64,000 nt of DNA from Saprospiraceae bacterium (GCA_016722285.1 JADKGI010000011.1:62001-126000), one strand, 5' to 3'. Positions 9,735 through 18,350 are shown, counted from the stretch's first letter. Translations and numbers: made by a program. The notes: a model not told the origin generated them from the sequence alone.

Positions 9735-10304
9735 TTATTTTCTTATTGCTTTTAAAATAAAAGCAGTTACTTCATTTCCCAATTCTTCCTTGCTGTATTT
9801 ATTTACAACAGTATAGGACCAACTCAGAGTTTTAATAATGATATTGAAAACGAGGTCCACATTTATAAAACTAAATTTTCCATTTTTCTGACCTTCCCTA
9901 AGTATTTTTTTAAATTTATTTTCATATTCTATTCTGGCTTGAAGAAATTCTGTCAGAATTGGTTTGTTCAGAAATTTCCACTCATCATTAAAAACGGTGA
10001 CGGATGCAGGGAAGTCAAATGCTATTTGCAGATGAAGATTTATTAATGCTTTTACTTTCTTTTTTGGGGAAATGTCTGCAATATAAATATTATTCATACC
10101 ATCAGTAAATCTGGCAGAACAACACATACATATTTCGTTGAGTAATTCGTCTTTGGATCTGATATGACTATATATACTTGACGGCTCTAAACCCACTCGG
10201 GCAGCCAGATCTCTTACTGAAGATGCGCTATATCCTTTTTCTTTAAAAAGTTCAGCCGCTGTGTCTATTATAAATTGCTTCTTATTTTTTGTTTCGGTTT
10301 TCAT
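9735..10304 (-). CDS. TetR/AcrR-family transcriptional regulator of the paa cluster
   Basis: 189-residue regulator. The N-terminal helix-turn-helix is typical of TetR: IIDTAAELFKEKGYSASSVR, then LAARVGLEPSSIYSHIRSKDELL (about residues 11-56). The C-terminal ligand domain is diverse, as expected. It lies 6 bp downstream of paaE and upstream of paaA on the same strand, so it is probably autoregulated as part of the operon. In known systems PaaR (TetR type) is released from DNA by phenylacetyl-CoA; by position this is the likely functional equivalent and the palindrome at 11400-11413 its likely operator. That link is inference. Confidence 0.88.
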   Translation of the reverse strand: MKTETKNKKQFIIDTAAELFKEKGYSASSVRDLAARVGLEPSSIYSHIRSKDELLNEICMCCSARFTDGMNNIYIADISPKKKVKALINLHLQIAFDFPASVTVFNDEWKFLNKPILTEFLQARIEYENKFKKILREGQKNGKFSFINVDLVFNIIIKTLSWSYTVVNKYSKEELGNEVTAFILKAIRK

Positions 10305-10310
10305 GAAAAT

Positions 10311-11393
10311 CTATTTCTGGTCAAAATCTACAAAAACAGAAGTTGTACGGGGATGCGACTGACACAATAAAGCATATCCAGCTTCAATTTCATACGGTTC
10401 AAGAGCATAATTACGATCCATATCTACTTTTCCCTCCGTTATTTTTGCTTTGCATGTACTGCAAACGCCCCCCTTGCATGAAAAAGGAAGATCAGCACCG
10501 TGTGAGATAGCAGCATCCAATAAATTCTGTTCTCCATAAGCCATTGAAAATTTAAACACACTTCCATCCATCTGTACTGTTATCAAGCTTTCTTTCAGCT
10601 TTTCAATATTTGTTAATGCTTCGGATGGAAGTGAAGTATTTTTAAGCCCTTCAGTATTAAATAGTTCAAAGTGGATCTTGTCTGAAGGCACCCCACTTTC
10701 TTCTAATGCTTCCTTAACATCAAAAATCATTTCATTTGGACCGCAAATTAAATAAGCATCTGCATCTTTTATAGAAAAAAACACTTTGCTCATTTCGATA
10801 CACTTCTCTTTTCCTATTCTACCATACAATAATGAGCTATCTGTCTTTTGTCTTGAAAAAATATAATAAATTGAAAGACGGTCTATAAATTTATTCTTCA
10901 AGCCTTCCAGCTCTTCTCTGAATATGACTGATTCCAGATTTCTGTTGCCATATATCAGGGTTACATTTGATAATGGACGGTTCAATAATGTATCTTTGAT
11001 CTGCGAGATCACCGGTGTAATTCCGCTTCCTGCCGCAAAAAATACAAATGAATTATTATCATGATGTTGATCCAGGATAAAATTGCCTTTCGGGGTCATT
11101 ACATCCAATATGTCTCCTGTTTTTAAATTCTCATTTGCAAAAGTCGAAAACTTACCCCCCCTCAACTTTTTTACTGCAACTGTCATGTGGTTGTCTGAAG
11201 GAATCGAGCATAAGGAATATGAGCGCCTGATTTCTTCTCCGCTTATATCCGCCTTAAATGTGAGATACTGCCCCGCCCTGTACTTGAATTTTTCAGCCAT
11301 ATCTTTTGGGACTTCAAAACTAATAGCCACACAGTTTTTAGTCTGCGAAGTGATATCTACTACCCGAAGGGGATAAAAAAGAGTTGAACTCAT
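10311..11393 (-). CDS. paaE: Phenylacetyl-CoA epoxidase reductase subunit PaaE
   Basis: 360-residue NADPH-dependent flavin/iron-sulfur reductase that feeds electrons to PaaA. Domain order: FAD-binding barrel (RAGQYLTFK and RRSYSLCSIP at about 40-65), NAD(P)-binding domain (FFAAGSGITPVISQI, VTLIYGNR, YLICGPNEMI), and a C-terminal plant-type [2Fe-2S] ferredoxin domain with cysteines in FSCKGGVCSTCKAKI and a fourth in ALLCQSHP. First gene of the cluster; a promoter and operator sit directly upstream. In many operons paaE is last (ABCDE); here it is first, which makes reductase and regulator the leading pair. Confidence 0.93.
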   Translation of the reverse strand: MSSTLFYPLRVVDITSQTKNCVAISFEVPKDMAEKFKYRAGQYLTFKADISGEEIRRSYSLCSIPSDNHMTVAVKKLRGGKFSTFANENLKTGDILDVMTPKGNFILDQHHDNNSFVFFAAGSGITPVISQIKDTLLNRPLSNVTLIYGNRNLESVIFREELEGLKNKFIDRLSIYYIFSRQKTDSSLLYGRIGKEKCIEMSKVFFSIKDADAYLICGPNEMIFDVKEALEESGVPSDKIHFELFNTEGLKNTSLPSEALTNIEKLKESLITVQMDGSVFKFSMAYGEQNLLDAAISHGADLPFSCKGGVCSTCKAKITEGKVDMDRNYALEPYEIEAGYALLCQSHPRTTSVFVDFDQK

Positions 11394-11399
11394 TAGATA

Positions 11400-11421
11400 C
11401 GAACATTTGTTCGCAAAGTTA
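11400..11421 (-). promoter_or_regulatory. paaE promoter -7 box with palindromic operator (candidate TetR site)
   Basis: On the minus strand TAACTTTG (11421-11414) fits the Bacteroidota -7 consensus TAnnTTTG exactly; no convincing -33 TTG is seen. Immediately downstream, 11400-11413 is a palindrome, CGAACA-nn-TGTTCG (6-bp arms, 2-bp centre), lying between the -7 box and the paaE start codon at 11393, where a bound repressor would block transcription start. The adjacent TetR gene is the obvious candidate to bind it. Box and palindrome are seen; the protein-site pairing is inferred. Confidence 0.6.
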
Positions 11422-11530
11422 GAAAATATAATTCACAGGCCGCTTTGAGTACCTTTTATTTTTGATTTTCTATCATCAAAAAAATTTGAATTTGCCGTTG
11501 GATTTAATCAGGCAAGTGCTTTTGAAAAGT

Positions 11531-11746
11531 TCAGACATGTTTTTCTGCAAGATCCAAGCCTGCCATTTGACAAAATTCTGACCAGCACTTTTCAGTATCT
11601 TTTTTGATGAATGACATATTGTCAACCAATTTCAAATTAGCCCGAAGATTATCCGGATTAAAATTTTTAACAAACAATGAAGCATCAGTATCATCATACT
11701 GACCATCAAGCCATGCAACTAAAGAAATTTCCTGTGTTTTTGTCAT
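11531..11746 (-). CDS. Small hypothetical protein downstream of an ECF sigma gene
   Basis: 71 residues, acidic N-terminal half (WLDGQYDDTDASLFVKN), no membrane segment and no family I recognise. It follows the sigma factor gene on the same strand after 126 bp. Small proteins in this position can be sigma regulators, and the opening (SLVAWLDGQYDD) vaguely recalls the start of zinc-finger anti-sigma factors (which begin with an L-x-x-Y-LDGEL-like helix), but the HxxxCxxC motif is absent. A real gene is likely because the codon use matches its neighbours and the ORF starts with ATG; function unknown. Confidence 0.5.
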   Translation of the reverse strand: MTKTQEISLVAWLDGQYDDTDASLFVKNFNPDNLRANLKLVDNMSFIKKDTEKCWSEFCQMAGLDLAEKHV

Positions 11747-11872
11747 CGAAAAATCATTGTAAACCCTTAAACGAATATATCAGGTTATACCCTACTTTTT
11801 TTGTAATAAAATATAGTAAATCCCATTAATTTTTAATTAAATCAACTATTGGTTATGGAATTTCACCTTCTA

Positions 11873-12370
11873 TTACTTATTAAACTTAAGGGTTGACATT
11901 ATTTCCAGTGCCCTTTGCATACGTTTTTCTATTGCTTTGACACTCAGGTCAAGTGATTCGGCAATTTGGCTGTATGTCATTTTTTCTATTCTGTTGAGAA
12001 GAAATACGACTCTGGCCCCTTCTGGCATGCCCATAATGGTTTCTTCCAGTTTTAGCTTAAATTCATCCATTTCCAATATGAAATGCGGGTCCGATGTGTC
12101 AAATTTGATTTCAAAACCATTTTTATACGAATTTTTAACTTTCTCGTGACGCATGTGATCGAGGAAAAGGTTTCCTGATACTGTAAAGACAAAAGCACGG
12201 GCTTTGCTTAAAATGACTTTATCTTTGTTTTTCCAAAGTCTTACGAAAGATTCCTGAGCGATATCTTCTGCGAGATAAATATCACTGCATTTTGAATAAA
12301 TAAACATTCTGACAGCCGAAAAATTTTCAATGTAAAACTGTTTAAAGTCTTTTTCGCTAATCAGAGTCAT
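11873..12370 (-). CDS. ECF-type RNA polymerase sigma-70 factor
   Basis: 165 residues with both ECF domains: sigma2 (YLAEDIAQESFVRLWKNKDK, with the -10 recognition helix and RAFVFTVSGNLFLDHMR) and sigma4 (MTYSQIAESLDLSVKAIEKR as the helix-turn-helix near the end). It directs RNA polymerase to a specific set of promoters. The stop is 1 nt from the aroQ start, and aroQ is 1 nt from the recQ stop, so recQ-aroQ-sigma should be one transcript. No anti-sigma factor with a membrane segment is adjacent, only the 71-residue protein downstream. Confidence 0.92.
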   Translation of the reverse strand: MTLISEKDFKQFYIENFSAVRMFIYSKCSDIYLAEDIAQESFVRLWKNKDKVILSKARAFVFTVSGNLFLDHMRHEKVKNSYKNGFEIKFDTSDPHFILEMDEFKLKLEETIMGMPEGARVVFLLNRIEKMTYSQIAESLDLSVKAIEKRMQRALEIMSTLKFNK

Positions 12371-12371
12371 T

Positions 12372-12806
12372 TCAGGCTTTGATTACTTTGTCTTTGAGAT
12401 ATTCTATAGCTTCTTTATATCCATTAAGTCCATGACCGACGATACTGTGTATCGCAGATTCTTTGATGAAATTAGTATGGCGATAAGCTTCTCTTGCATA
12501 AATGTTGGTAATATGTACTTCTACTACAGGTGTTGTGATCGCTCTCAAAGCATCCGATATGGCTATCGATGTGTGCGAAAAACCTCCTGCATTGAGGATG
12601 ATCCCATCGTATCTGTACCCTACCCCCTGGATTTTGTCAATAAGATCTCCTTCATGGTTGGATTGATAGTAATGGAGATTATAGTCAGGAAATTCTATCT
12701 CAAGCTCTCTGAAATATTCTTCAAAAGATTTCTTACCGTAAATATCAGGTTGCCGCACCCCTAACAAATTGAGATTAGGGCCATTTATTATTATTATCTG
12801 CACCAT
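12372..12806 (-). CDS. aroQ: 3-dehydroquinate dehydratase, type II
   Basis: 144 residues, normal length for the dodecameric type II enzyme that dehydrates 3-dehydroquinate to 3-dehydroshikimate in the shikimate pathway. Signatures: INGPNLNLLGVRQPDIYG at the N-terminus with the catalytic Tyr in DIYG, the QSNHEGDLID loop, ILNAGGFSHTSIAISDAL, and VEVHITNIYAREAYRH with the catalytic His in VEVHITN. The VGHGLNGY end is also typical. Lies 1 nt downstream of recQ and 1 nt upstream of the sigma gene. Confidence 0.97.
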   Translation of the reverse strand: MVQIIIINGPNLNLLGVRQPDIYGKKSFEEYFRELEIEFPDYNLHYYQSNHEGDLIDKIQGVGYRYDGIILNAGGFSHTSIAISDALRAITTPVVEVHITNIYAREAYRHTNFIKESAIHSIVGHGLNGYKEAIEYLKDKVIKA

Positions 12807-12807
12807 A

Positions 12808-15009
12808 TCAATTTGCTATTTCCGATACAAATTTTATTCGGGTTAGTAAGACTTCTTCTTCCCCGATATCCTCTTCATGCAGCTTTCTTATTGCTGTATC
12901 AATAGAATCAGTATTCGATCCCTTGAAGTAATCAAAAATTTCTTCAATGATATCGTCGTCCACCTTGTCTTTGATGTAATAATTTATGTTAATTTTAGTT
13001 CCGCCATCTACTATATTATTTAGTTCGTACAGCAATTCATCATGAGTCATCTCTACATTGCGGGCTATATCGTCAAAAGGCATTTTTCTATCTATTGACT
13101 GAATGATAGTCACCTTGTTTCTGGATTTATTTGCTACTTGCTTTACTACTACTTCTGTAGGCCTGTCTATATCGTTTTCTTCAACATACTTACTAATGAG
13201 TTCGATAAATGGTTTTGCAAACTTCTGCGCTTTGCCCTGACTGACACCGGATATCTGAAGCATGTCTTCCATGCTGATCGGATAGTAGGTAGCCATATCC
13301 TGAAGCGATGGCTCTGAAAAAATAACCCAGGGCTGTACTTTCAACTTTCTGGCTTCTGACTTTCTGAGATCTTTGAGCATTTCTACCAGAATATTGTCCA
13401 GGGCAGCACTCTGACCACCGCCAAAGTCATATTCACCATCATCCTTGACCGTAAAATCGCGGTTTAATGGAATCAATAACGATTCAGGATGTTTTATGAA
13501 ATTTTTGCCCCCATCTGTTAGTTTTAAAATACCATATTGCTCTATTTCTTTGAAAAGAAGGTCGTTTAATACCGCCTGACGGAAGATAGTATGCCAGAAA
13601 AGTTCATCTTTGCCGGCACCTGCACCAAAAAGTTCAAGTTTATCAAACTTGAAGTCTTTCATTTCTTTGGATGATTTGCCGGTGACAAATTCGACCAGAA
13701 TTTTAATAGTATAATTTTCATTAAGCAACTCAACCACTTTGAGCGCTAGCCTCATTTCATCTTTTACTTCCTGTTTTTTCTTTGGATATTTGCAGTTGTC
13801 ACACATATTTCCGCAATTCCCGTCATCATATTCTTCCCCGAAGTAATGCAGTAAAAATTTTCTGCGGCAGCTATTGTTTTCGGCATATGCAATCACCTCG
13901 TCCATAAGCTGCGCACTTAGTTCACGCTCGGCAACAGGCTTGTCCCGCAAAAATTTTTCAAGTTTCAGGATATCTTTATATGAGTAAAAAGCCAGGCAAT
14001 CGCCTTTCAGTCCATCTCTTCCGCCACGACCGGTTTCCTGATAATAATTTTCAATACTTTTGGGTATATCAAAATGTATTACGAACCGCACATCAGGTTT
14101 ATCAATACCCATACCAAATGCTATTGTCGCTACTATCACCTCTACTTCCTCCATTAAAAAATCATCCTGAACAGTGGTCCTTGTCTTTGCATCGAGGCCC
14201 GCATGATATGCAGCAGCTATGATGCCGTTTACATTTAAGACCTTGGCTATTTCTTCAGTTGATTTTCGCGACTGAACGTAAATGATTCCGGATTTGCCCT
14301 TAGATGTTTTTATGAATTGAATGATACTTTTTATCGCATTATCTTTATTTACCTTTGGTCTGATCTCATAAAAAAGGTTGTCGCGGTTGAATGACGAGAT
14401 AAAGATATTCGGATCTATCATTTCCAGACTCTTGACGATATCAGTCTGAACTTTTGGAGTTGCTGTCGCCGTTAAGGCTATGATAGGAATATCTTCACCT
14501 ATAGCGGATATCATAGTTCTTATCCTTCGGTATTCCGGTCTGAAGTCATGACCCCACTCAGAGATGCAATGCGCTTCATCCACAGCTACAAATGAGATAT
14601 TGGTTTTTTGAAAAAACTCTATATTTTCATCTTTCGTGAGTGTTTCCGGAGCGATAAAGAGCATTTTTGTCTTTCCTGATACGATCTCACTTTTGACGTC
14701 AGTCATTTGCGTCTTGTTCAAAGATGAATTCAGGAAACTGGCTATATTGTCTTCCTGACTGTAACCACGTATGGAATCTACCTGATTTTTCATTAATGCA
14801 ATAAGAGGTGATATGATGATAGCAGTTCCTTCCATCATCATGGCCGGTAATTGGTAGCATAACGATTTGCCTCCGCCTGTAGGCATGATGACAAAAGTAT
14901 TTTTTTGTTCAAGGACGCTCCTTACTATTTTCTTCTGGTCACCTTTGAATGACTCAAAACCAAAGTATTGTTTGAGGGCTGATGTGATATCATGATCTGT
15001 AAAAACCAT
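12808..15009 (-). CDS. recQ: ATP-dependent DNA helicase RecQ
   Basis: 733 residues, full length for a RecQ with RQC and HRDC domains. Motifs in order: FKGDQKKIV (Q-motif region), Walker A MPTGGGKSLCYQ, Walker B VDEAHCISEWGHDFRPEY (DEAH plus aromatic-rich loop), ALTATATP, SGIIYVQSR, AFGMGIDKPDVRFVIH and YYQETGRGGRDG. The zinc site of the RQC domain appears as CRRKFLLHYFGE followed by GNCGNMCDNCKYP. An HRDC-like region follows near 540-610 (PSLQDMATYYPIS). Unwinds recombination and fork-repair intermediates 3'-5'. First gene of the recQ-aroQ-sigma group. Confidence 0.97.
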   Translation of the reverse strand: MVFTDHDITSALKQYFGFESFKGDQKKIVRSVLEQKNTFVIMPTGGGKSLCYQLPAMMMEGTAIIISPLIALMKNQVDSIRGYSQEDNIASFLNSSLNKTQMTDVKSEIVSGKTKMLFIAPETLTKDENIEFFQKTNISFVAVDEAHCISEWGHDFRPEYRRIRTMISAIGEDIPIIALTATATPKVQTDIVKSLEMIDPNIFISSFNRDNLFYEIRPKVNKDNAIKSIIQFIKTSKGKSGIIYVQSRKSTEEIAKVLNVNGIIAAAYHAGLDAKTRTTVQDDFLMEEVEVIVATIAFGMGIDKPDVRFVIHFDIPKSIENYYQETGRGGRDGLKGDCLAFYSYKDILKLEKFLRDKPVAERELSAQLMDEVIAYAENNSCRRKFLLHYFGEEYDDGNCGNMCDNCKYPKKKQEVKDEMRLALKVVELLNENYTIKILVEFVTGKSSKEMKDFKFDKLELFGAGAGKDELFWHTIFRQAVLNDLLFKEIEQYGILKLTDGGKNFIKHPESLLIPLNRDFTVKDDGEYDFGGGQSAALDNILVEMLKDLRKSEARKLKVQPWVIFSEPSLQDMATYYPISMEDMLQISGVSQGKAQKFAKPFIELISKYVEENDIDRPTEVVVKQVANKSRNKVTIIQSIDRKMPFDDIARNVEMTHDELLYELNNIVDGGTKININYYIKDKVDDDIIEEIFDYFKGSNTDSIDTAIRKLHEEDIGEEEVLLTRIKFVSEIAN

Positions 15010-15244
15010 TTTCTTTTAAAAATTCTACTTTTATTAATCAAAACAAGCCAAAGGATAATAAATATTTCATTTGAAATACATCTTAATTCTTTCAGCAATT
15101 GGGCTAGAAACTCTTAAGGAAAACATTTCCTTCAGAGAAAGTCTGATTCAATGACTATTCCATAAAATTAAAACAATTTCAGAAATTAACATAACTTAAT
15201 CCATAAAAACATTTTATGAAAAAATCCACCCATTAAAATTGTTA

Positions 15245-15252
15245 TAATTTTG
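15245..15252 (+). promoter_or_regulatory. -7 promoter box upstream of the kdsD-like gene
   Basis: TAATTTTG matches TAnnTTTG exactly. No TTG is found about 20 bp upstream, so the -33 element is weak. An ATG at 15254 follows 1 nt later but is out of frame with the isomerase by one base (see the T9 tract at 15282-15290). Confidence 0.4.
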
Positions 15253-15309
15253 TATGTTTGGCCTGCTTTTAAACAAGTCCATTTTTTTTTGGCAGCCAAA
15301 AATACAATA

Positions 15310-16284
15310 TTGATACCACATAGTTACCATTCGATCAGAGAAAAATTAGAAAACACCTTAAATATCGAGGCAAATGCCCTTCTTCAGCTTGGACAATCGG
15401 TTACTGATGAAGCGTGTAGGGCTGTGGATACCATATATCATTCCCGTGGTCGGGTCATAATTACTGGTATAGGTAAGAGTGCTTTAGTGGCTCAAAAAAT
15501 AGTAGCTACTTTTAATTCTACCGGCACCAATGCTGTTTTTATGCACGCTGCAGACGCTATTCATGGAGATATAGGCATGATGGATGAGCAGGATATCGTC
15601 ATTTGTATATCAAAAAGTGGTGATACTCCCGAAGTAAAAGTACTGGTGCCACTCATTAAAAACTTTGGGAATATGCTGATCAGTTTGGTTAGTAATAATG
15701 ATTCCTTTTTGGCGTTGCAGTCCGATATTTGTATTTTTCTGGATGTAGAGAAGGAGGCAGATCCCAATAATCTGGCACCGACCACAAGCACCATACTCCA
15801 GATGGCTATGGGGGATGCAATGGCAGTAGCACTATTGTCAATGAGAGGATTTTCGCAAAAGCAGTTTGCCAGATTTCATCCGGGCGGTAGTCTGGGCAAA
15901 CAATTGTATCTCAAAGTCAGTGATCTGATTGTAAGAAATGAAAAGCCTAAAGTCTATCTCAATGATACAATCAAAAAAGTAATAACAGAGATAACAGGAA
16001 AGAGACTGGGAGCTACTGCTGTTATGGATGATAATGAAAATCTAATGGGAATCATTACAGATGGGGATCTGAGGCGTATGATGGATACTGTGGAGAATTT
16101 ATCATCGATAAATGCCGGCGAAATTATGTCATCAAACCCCAAAACAATATTTTTTGATTCGCTTGCGGTGGATGCGTTAGCATTAATGAAAAAACACAGC
16201 ATCACGCAGCTGATTGTACTGGATAATATGCGGTACAAAGGGATGCTCCACCTGCACGATATGATTCGTGAAGGTATCATTTAA
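15310..16284 (+). CDS. kdsD: KpsF/GutQ-type sugar-phosphate isomerase (D-arabinose-5-phosphate isomerase)
   Basis: Isomerase interconverting ribulose-5-phosphate and arabinose-5-phosphate for KDO synthesis. Order: SIS domain (about 25-190) with GRVIITGIGKSALVAQK, STGTNAVFMHAADAIHGDIG (the family's active-site His) and SKSGDTPE; then FHPGGSLG; then two CBS domains (LGATAVMDDNENLMGIITDGDLRR and ALMKKHSITQLIVLD). No ATG exists in frame before the domain. Possible starts are TTG at 15250 (inside the promoter box) and TTG at 15310, chosen here. Alternatively the true start is ATG 15254, thrown out of frame by the T9 run at 15282-15290 (ten T would restore it). The domain itself is intact. Confidence 0.88.
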   Translation: MIPHSYHSIREKLENTLNIEANALLQLGQSVTDEACRAVDTIYHSRGRVIITGIGKSALVAQKIVATFNSTGTNAVFMHAADAIHGDIGMMDEQDIVICISKSGDTPEVKVLVPLIKNFGNMLISLVSNNDSFLALQSDICIFLDVEKEADPNNLAPTTSTILQMAMGDAMAVALLSMRGFSQKQFARFHPGGSLGKQLYLKVSDLIVRNEKPKVYLNDTIKKVITEITGKRLGATAVMDDNENLMGIITDGDLRRMMDTVENLSSINAGEIMSSNPKTIFFDSLAVDALALMKKHSITQLIVLDNMRYKGMLHLHDMIREGII

Positions 16285-16459
16285 CAAACTGGTTTATTTT
16301 GGATTTGCTCTTACAATTATAAAAAAAAGCTCCACTTACTAATGAACTGATACATAAAGGAAATTATCGTCCCCTACCAATTATAAATGAAAATAGTGAG
16401 GTCTGTTCTTGCTAATAAGAAATGGCGTACCACAATTCTTATCGGCAATTGGAAAATTA

Positions 16460-16903
16460 TTAATTTTCAGCAAAAGTTTTTAAGCCGGTAAAAAATTGAC
16501 GGATACCTTTATTGTATTGTTTTTTAATCATCAAAGAATCCATCATTTTACCTAGTATTCCGTATTTCATGTCGTAGGACATATTTTGATCAACTAAAGT
16601 CTCACTGCCGGATTTGGTTAAGGTATAGGTATATCTTAAGCTTTTGACAGGAAAGGAGCAATCCGTTAGCTCATATGTGATCGATTCATTTGGAATCAGG
16701 TTGGTTACTTTTTCTTTAAACCAATTTTTACCATCCATCATTTCAACTTTTCTGGAAGCATTAAGGCCACTTGCGATCGTTGAAAGAGAAATTGACTTTT
16801 TGACATTTGGATCTAAATTTTCAAATCCTTCCATTTGAGACAGTGCCTGAAATATATTTTCAACCGGTGCCTTGATGGTAATTTTGTTGAATAGTGTTGC
16901 CAT
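16460..16903 (-). CDS. SRPBCC-family (START-like) protein
   Basis: A 147-residue protein beginning at the ATG at 16903 (the frame is open further upstream to 16996 but that stretch does not fit the family). The N-terminus MATLFNKITIKAPVENIFQA is a standard SRPBCC first strand and helix; later strands such as ITYELTDCSFPVKSLRYTYT and the long C-terminal helix (GIRQFFTGLKTFAEN) complete the helix-grip fold. These proteins bind hydrophobic ligands; the ligand is unknown. It is close to a VOC/HxlR pair on the same strand as the VOC gene. Confidence 0.78.
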   Translation of the reverse strand: MATLFNKITIKAPVENIFQALSQMEGFENLDPNVKKSISLSTIASGLNASRKVEMMDGKNWFKEKVTNLIPNESITYELTDCSFPVKSLRYTYTLTKSGSETLVDQNMSYDMKYGILGKMMDSLMIKKQYNKGIRQFFTGLKTFAEN

Positions 16904-17067
16904 TTTTAAATTTATTTTGATTTCATTAGATAATAAATACTTTTGACTTAATTCGTTATGAAAACGCAGACCCACCGTTAAAAGAGAAGTAATCAATATC
17001 CTTAATTACTTTTAAGAGAATGGGTGAAAATCAACAGTTTTTTAGGATTGCCCTAAAATAACTACGA

Positions 17068-17436
17068 TTATTTACTAGAATGCAAGGCCAATTTGTTACC
17101 TTCAGTATCGACAAAGTGGGCCATAAACCCGTTTGATCCAATCGATGTTTTTTGTAAAAGAATTTTACCACCGGCTGCTTCAACCCTCGAAAGCATTACA
17201 CTTAAATCTTCACCCCCATTCAAATAAATCAAAGCCCCTTTCAGGGATGGCTCAAAACCTTCGCCCTCTACAATTCCGCCGGTAACACCATTTTGCATAT
17301 CACCGGGCAAGATGCCATATTTATATGTGGGATGAGGCATTTCGAGAATTTCTGAATCAAACAAAGATGCATAAAAAGCTTTAGCTCTTTCAAATTTTTT
17401 TACTGGAATTTCGAACCAATTGATTGAGTTTTTCAT
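17068..17436 (-). CDS. VOC family protein (glyoxalase-like), divergent from HxlR regulator
   Basis: 122 residues, a single VOC module: INWFEIPVKKFERAKAFYAS at the start, where WFEIPV-x-x-x-x-RAKAFY is the family's beta1-alpha1, and GFMAHFVDTEGNKLALHSS at the end. The type resembles the PhnB/lactoylglutathione-lyase-like proteins often placed next to HxlR regulators. It is divergent from the HxlR gene, with its own promoter (TATCTTTG at 17488-17481, minus strand) lying between two palindromes, so regulation by that HxlR protein is likely. Substrate unknown. Confidence 0.85.
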   Translation of the reverse strand: MKNSINWFEIPVKKFERAKAFYASLFDSEILEMPHPTYKYGILPGDMQNGVTGGIVEGEGFEPSLKGALIYLNGGEDLSVMLSRVEAAGGKILLQKTSIGSNGFMAHFVDTEGNKLALHSSK

Positions 17437-17462
17437 TTTGTATTAAATTTTAATGATTAACA

Positions 17463-17514
17463 ACTTGCAATACGCAAGTACAAAGATATATAAAAGTACT
17501 TGTATTATGCAAGT
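17463..17514. promoter_or_regulatory. Divergent VOC/HxlR promoter with twin palindromic operators
   Basis: Two nearly identical 17-bp palindromes: 17463-17479 (ACTTGC-n5-GCAAGT) and 17498-17514 (ACTTG-n7-CAAGT), 35 bp centre to centre. Between them, on the minus strand, TATCTTTG at 17488-17481 is a perfect -7 box for the VOC gene, with a -33 TTG at 17512-17510 (21-bp spacing) inside the second palindrome. On the plus strand TATTTTTG at 17528-17535 could be the -7 box for the HxlR gene, whose ATG is at 17540. Likely HxlR-family binding sites. Confidence 0.65.
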
Positions 17515-17539
17515 AAATTATTTTTTTTATTTTTGCTCA

Positions 17540-17959
17540 ATGTCAAATCAAAAACGCAAATCAGATTGCCCCATTAATTTTGCTCTGGAACTCTTCGGGG
17601 ACAGGTGGAGTTTTCTTATCATCAGAGACATGATGTTTAAAGGTAAACATGCATATGGTGCATTTTTGCAGTCTGAAGAAAAGATAGCAACCAATATATT
17701 AGCTGATAGATTATCACTCCTCGAAAAGTCAGAAATAATAATAAAATCGCCCGATCCGACTCATGGATCCAAGTTTATTTACAAACTCACCCAAAAAGGC
17801 ATTGATTTATTGCCGGTACTGATTGAAGTCATCATGTGGAGTTCAAAATACGACAATAACACAACCACAGATATGGAATTTGTCAATCGTGTCAATAGAG
17901 ATCGGGAAGGTTTGATTAATGAACTGTCAGATAATTTAACAAAAGAATTGACTCAATAA
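17540..17959 (+). CDS. HxlR-family winged helix-turn-helix transcriptional regulator
   Basis: 139 residues from the ATG at 17540 (MSNQKRKSDCPINFALELFG); the frame is open to 17453 but the upstream part is translated promoter. The HxlR signature is clear: C-P-I near the N-terminus, LFGDRWSFLIIRDMMFKGKHAYGAF, then a recognition helix in IATNILADRLSLLEKSEII and a wing (KFIYKLTQKGIDLLPVLIEVI). The conserved Cys in SDCPIN is the residue that senses oxidants or aldehydes in some relatives. Divergent from the VOC gene with two shared palindromes; probably autoregulated. Confidence 0.92.
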   Translation: MSNQKRKSDCPINFALELFGDRWSFLIIRDMMFKGKHAYGAFLQSEEKIATNILADRLSLLEKSEIIIKSPDPTHGSKFIYKLTQKGIDLLPVLIEVIMWSSKYDNNTTTDMEFVNRVNRDREGLINELSDNLTKELTQ

Positions 17960-18077
17960 TGTCTATTTTGAACTGCTTCTAAAGTTGATGAGAGATATAA
18001 GCCTTACAATCCTCTATTTTACCTAATGTCTCTTTATGACGAAGAACTTAAAAGCTCCAACGATTACTTTTTCAATT

Positions 18078-18350
18078 TTATTCGGCTGTGGTAGGGTCAA
18101 TTATGTTTGCCACTTCACTTACCGCGTTAGCAGGGAATCCCCCTTGCTGAGCATGTTCACGGACCATTTCTTCATTTGGGGCTATATATACGCAATAAAT
18201 TTTATCACTTGTCACATAACTGTGCAGCCATTGTATTTCAGACCCCATTTTACTTAGTACCCCACATGAGGTCTGTGAAATTCCTTTTAATTGCTCAGAT
18301 GTAAGTTTACCAGCACCGGGGATTTCTCTTTCAATTACATATTTAGGCAT
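18078..18350 (-). CDS. DUF4242 domain-containing small protein
   Basis: 90 residues, matching DUF4242: MPKYVIEREIPGAGKLTSEQ at the start, then a WLHSYVTSDKIYCVYIAPNE middle and EHAQQGGFPANAVSEVANII near the end. Family members (for example nickel-binding SCO4226 types) are small ferredoxin-like-fold dimers, with metal binding reported for some; whether this one binds metal is not known. No signal peptide. It stands alone between HxlR and thrC. Confidence 0.82.
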   Translation of the reverse strand: MPKYVIEREIPGAGKLTSEQLKGISQTSCGVLSKMGSEIQWLHSYVTSDKIYCVYIAPNEEMVREHAQQGGFPANAVSEVANIIDPTTAE

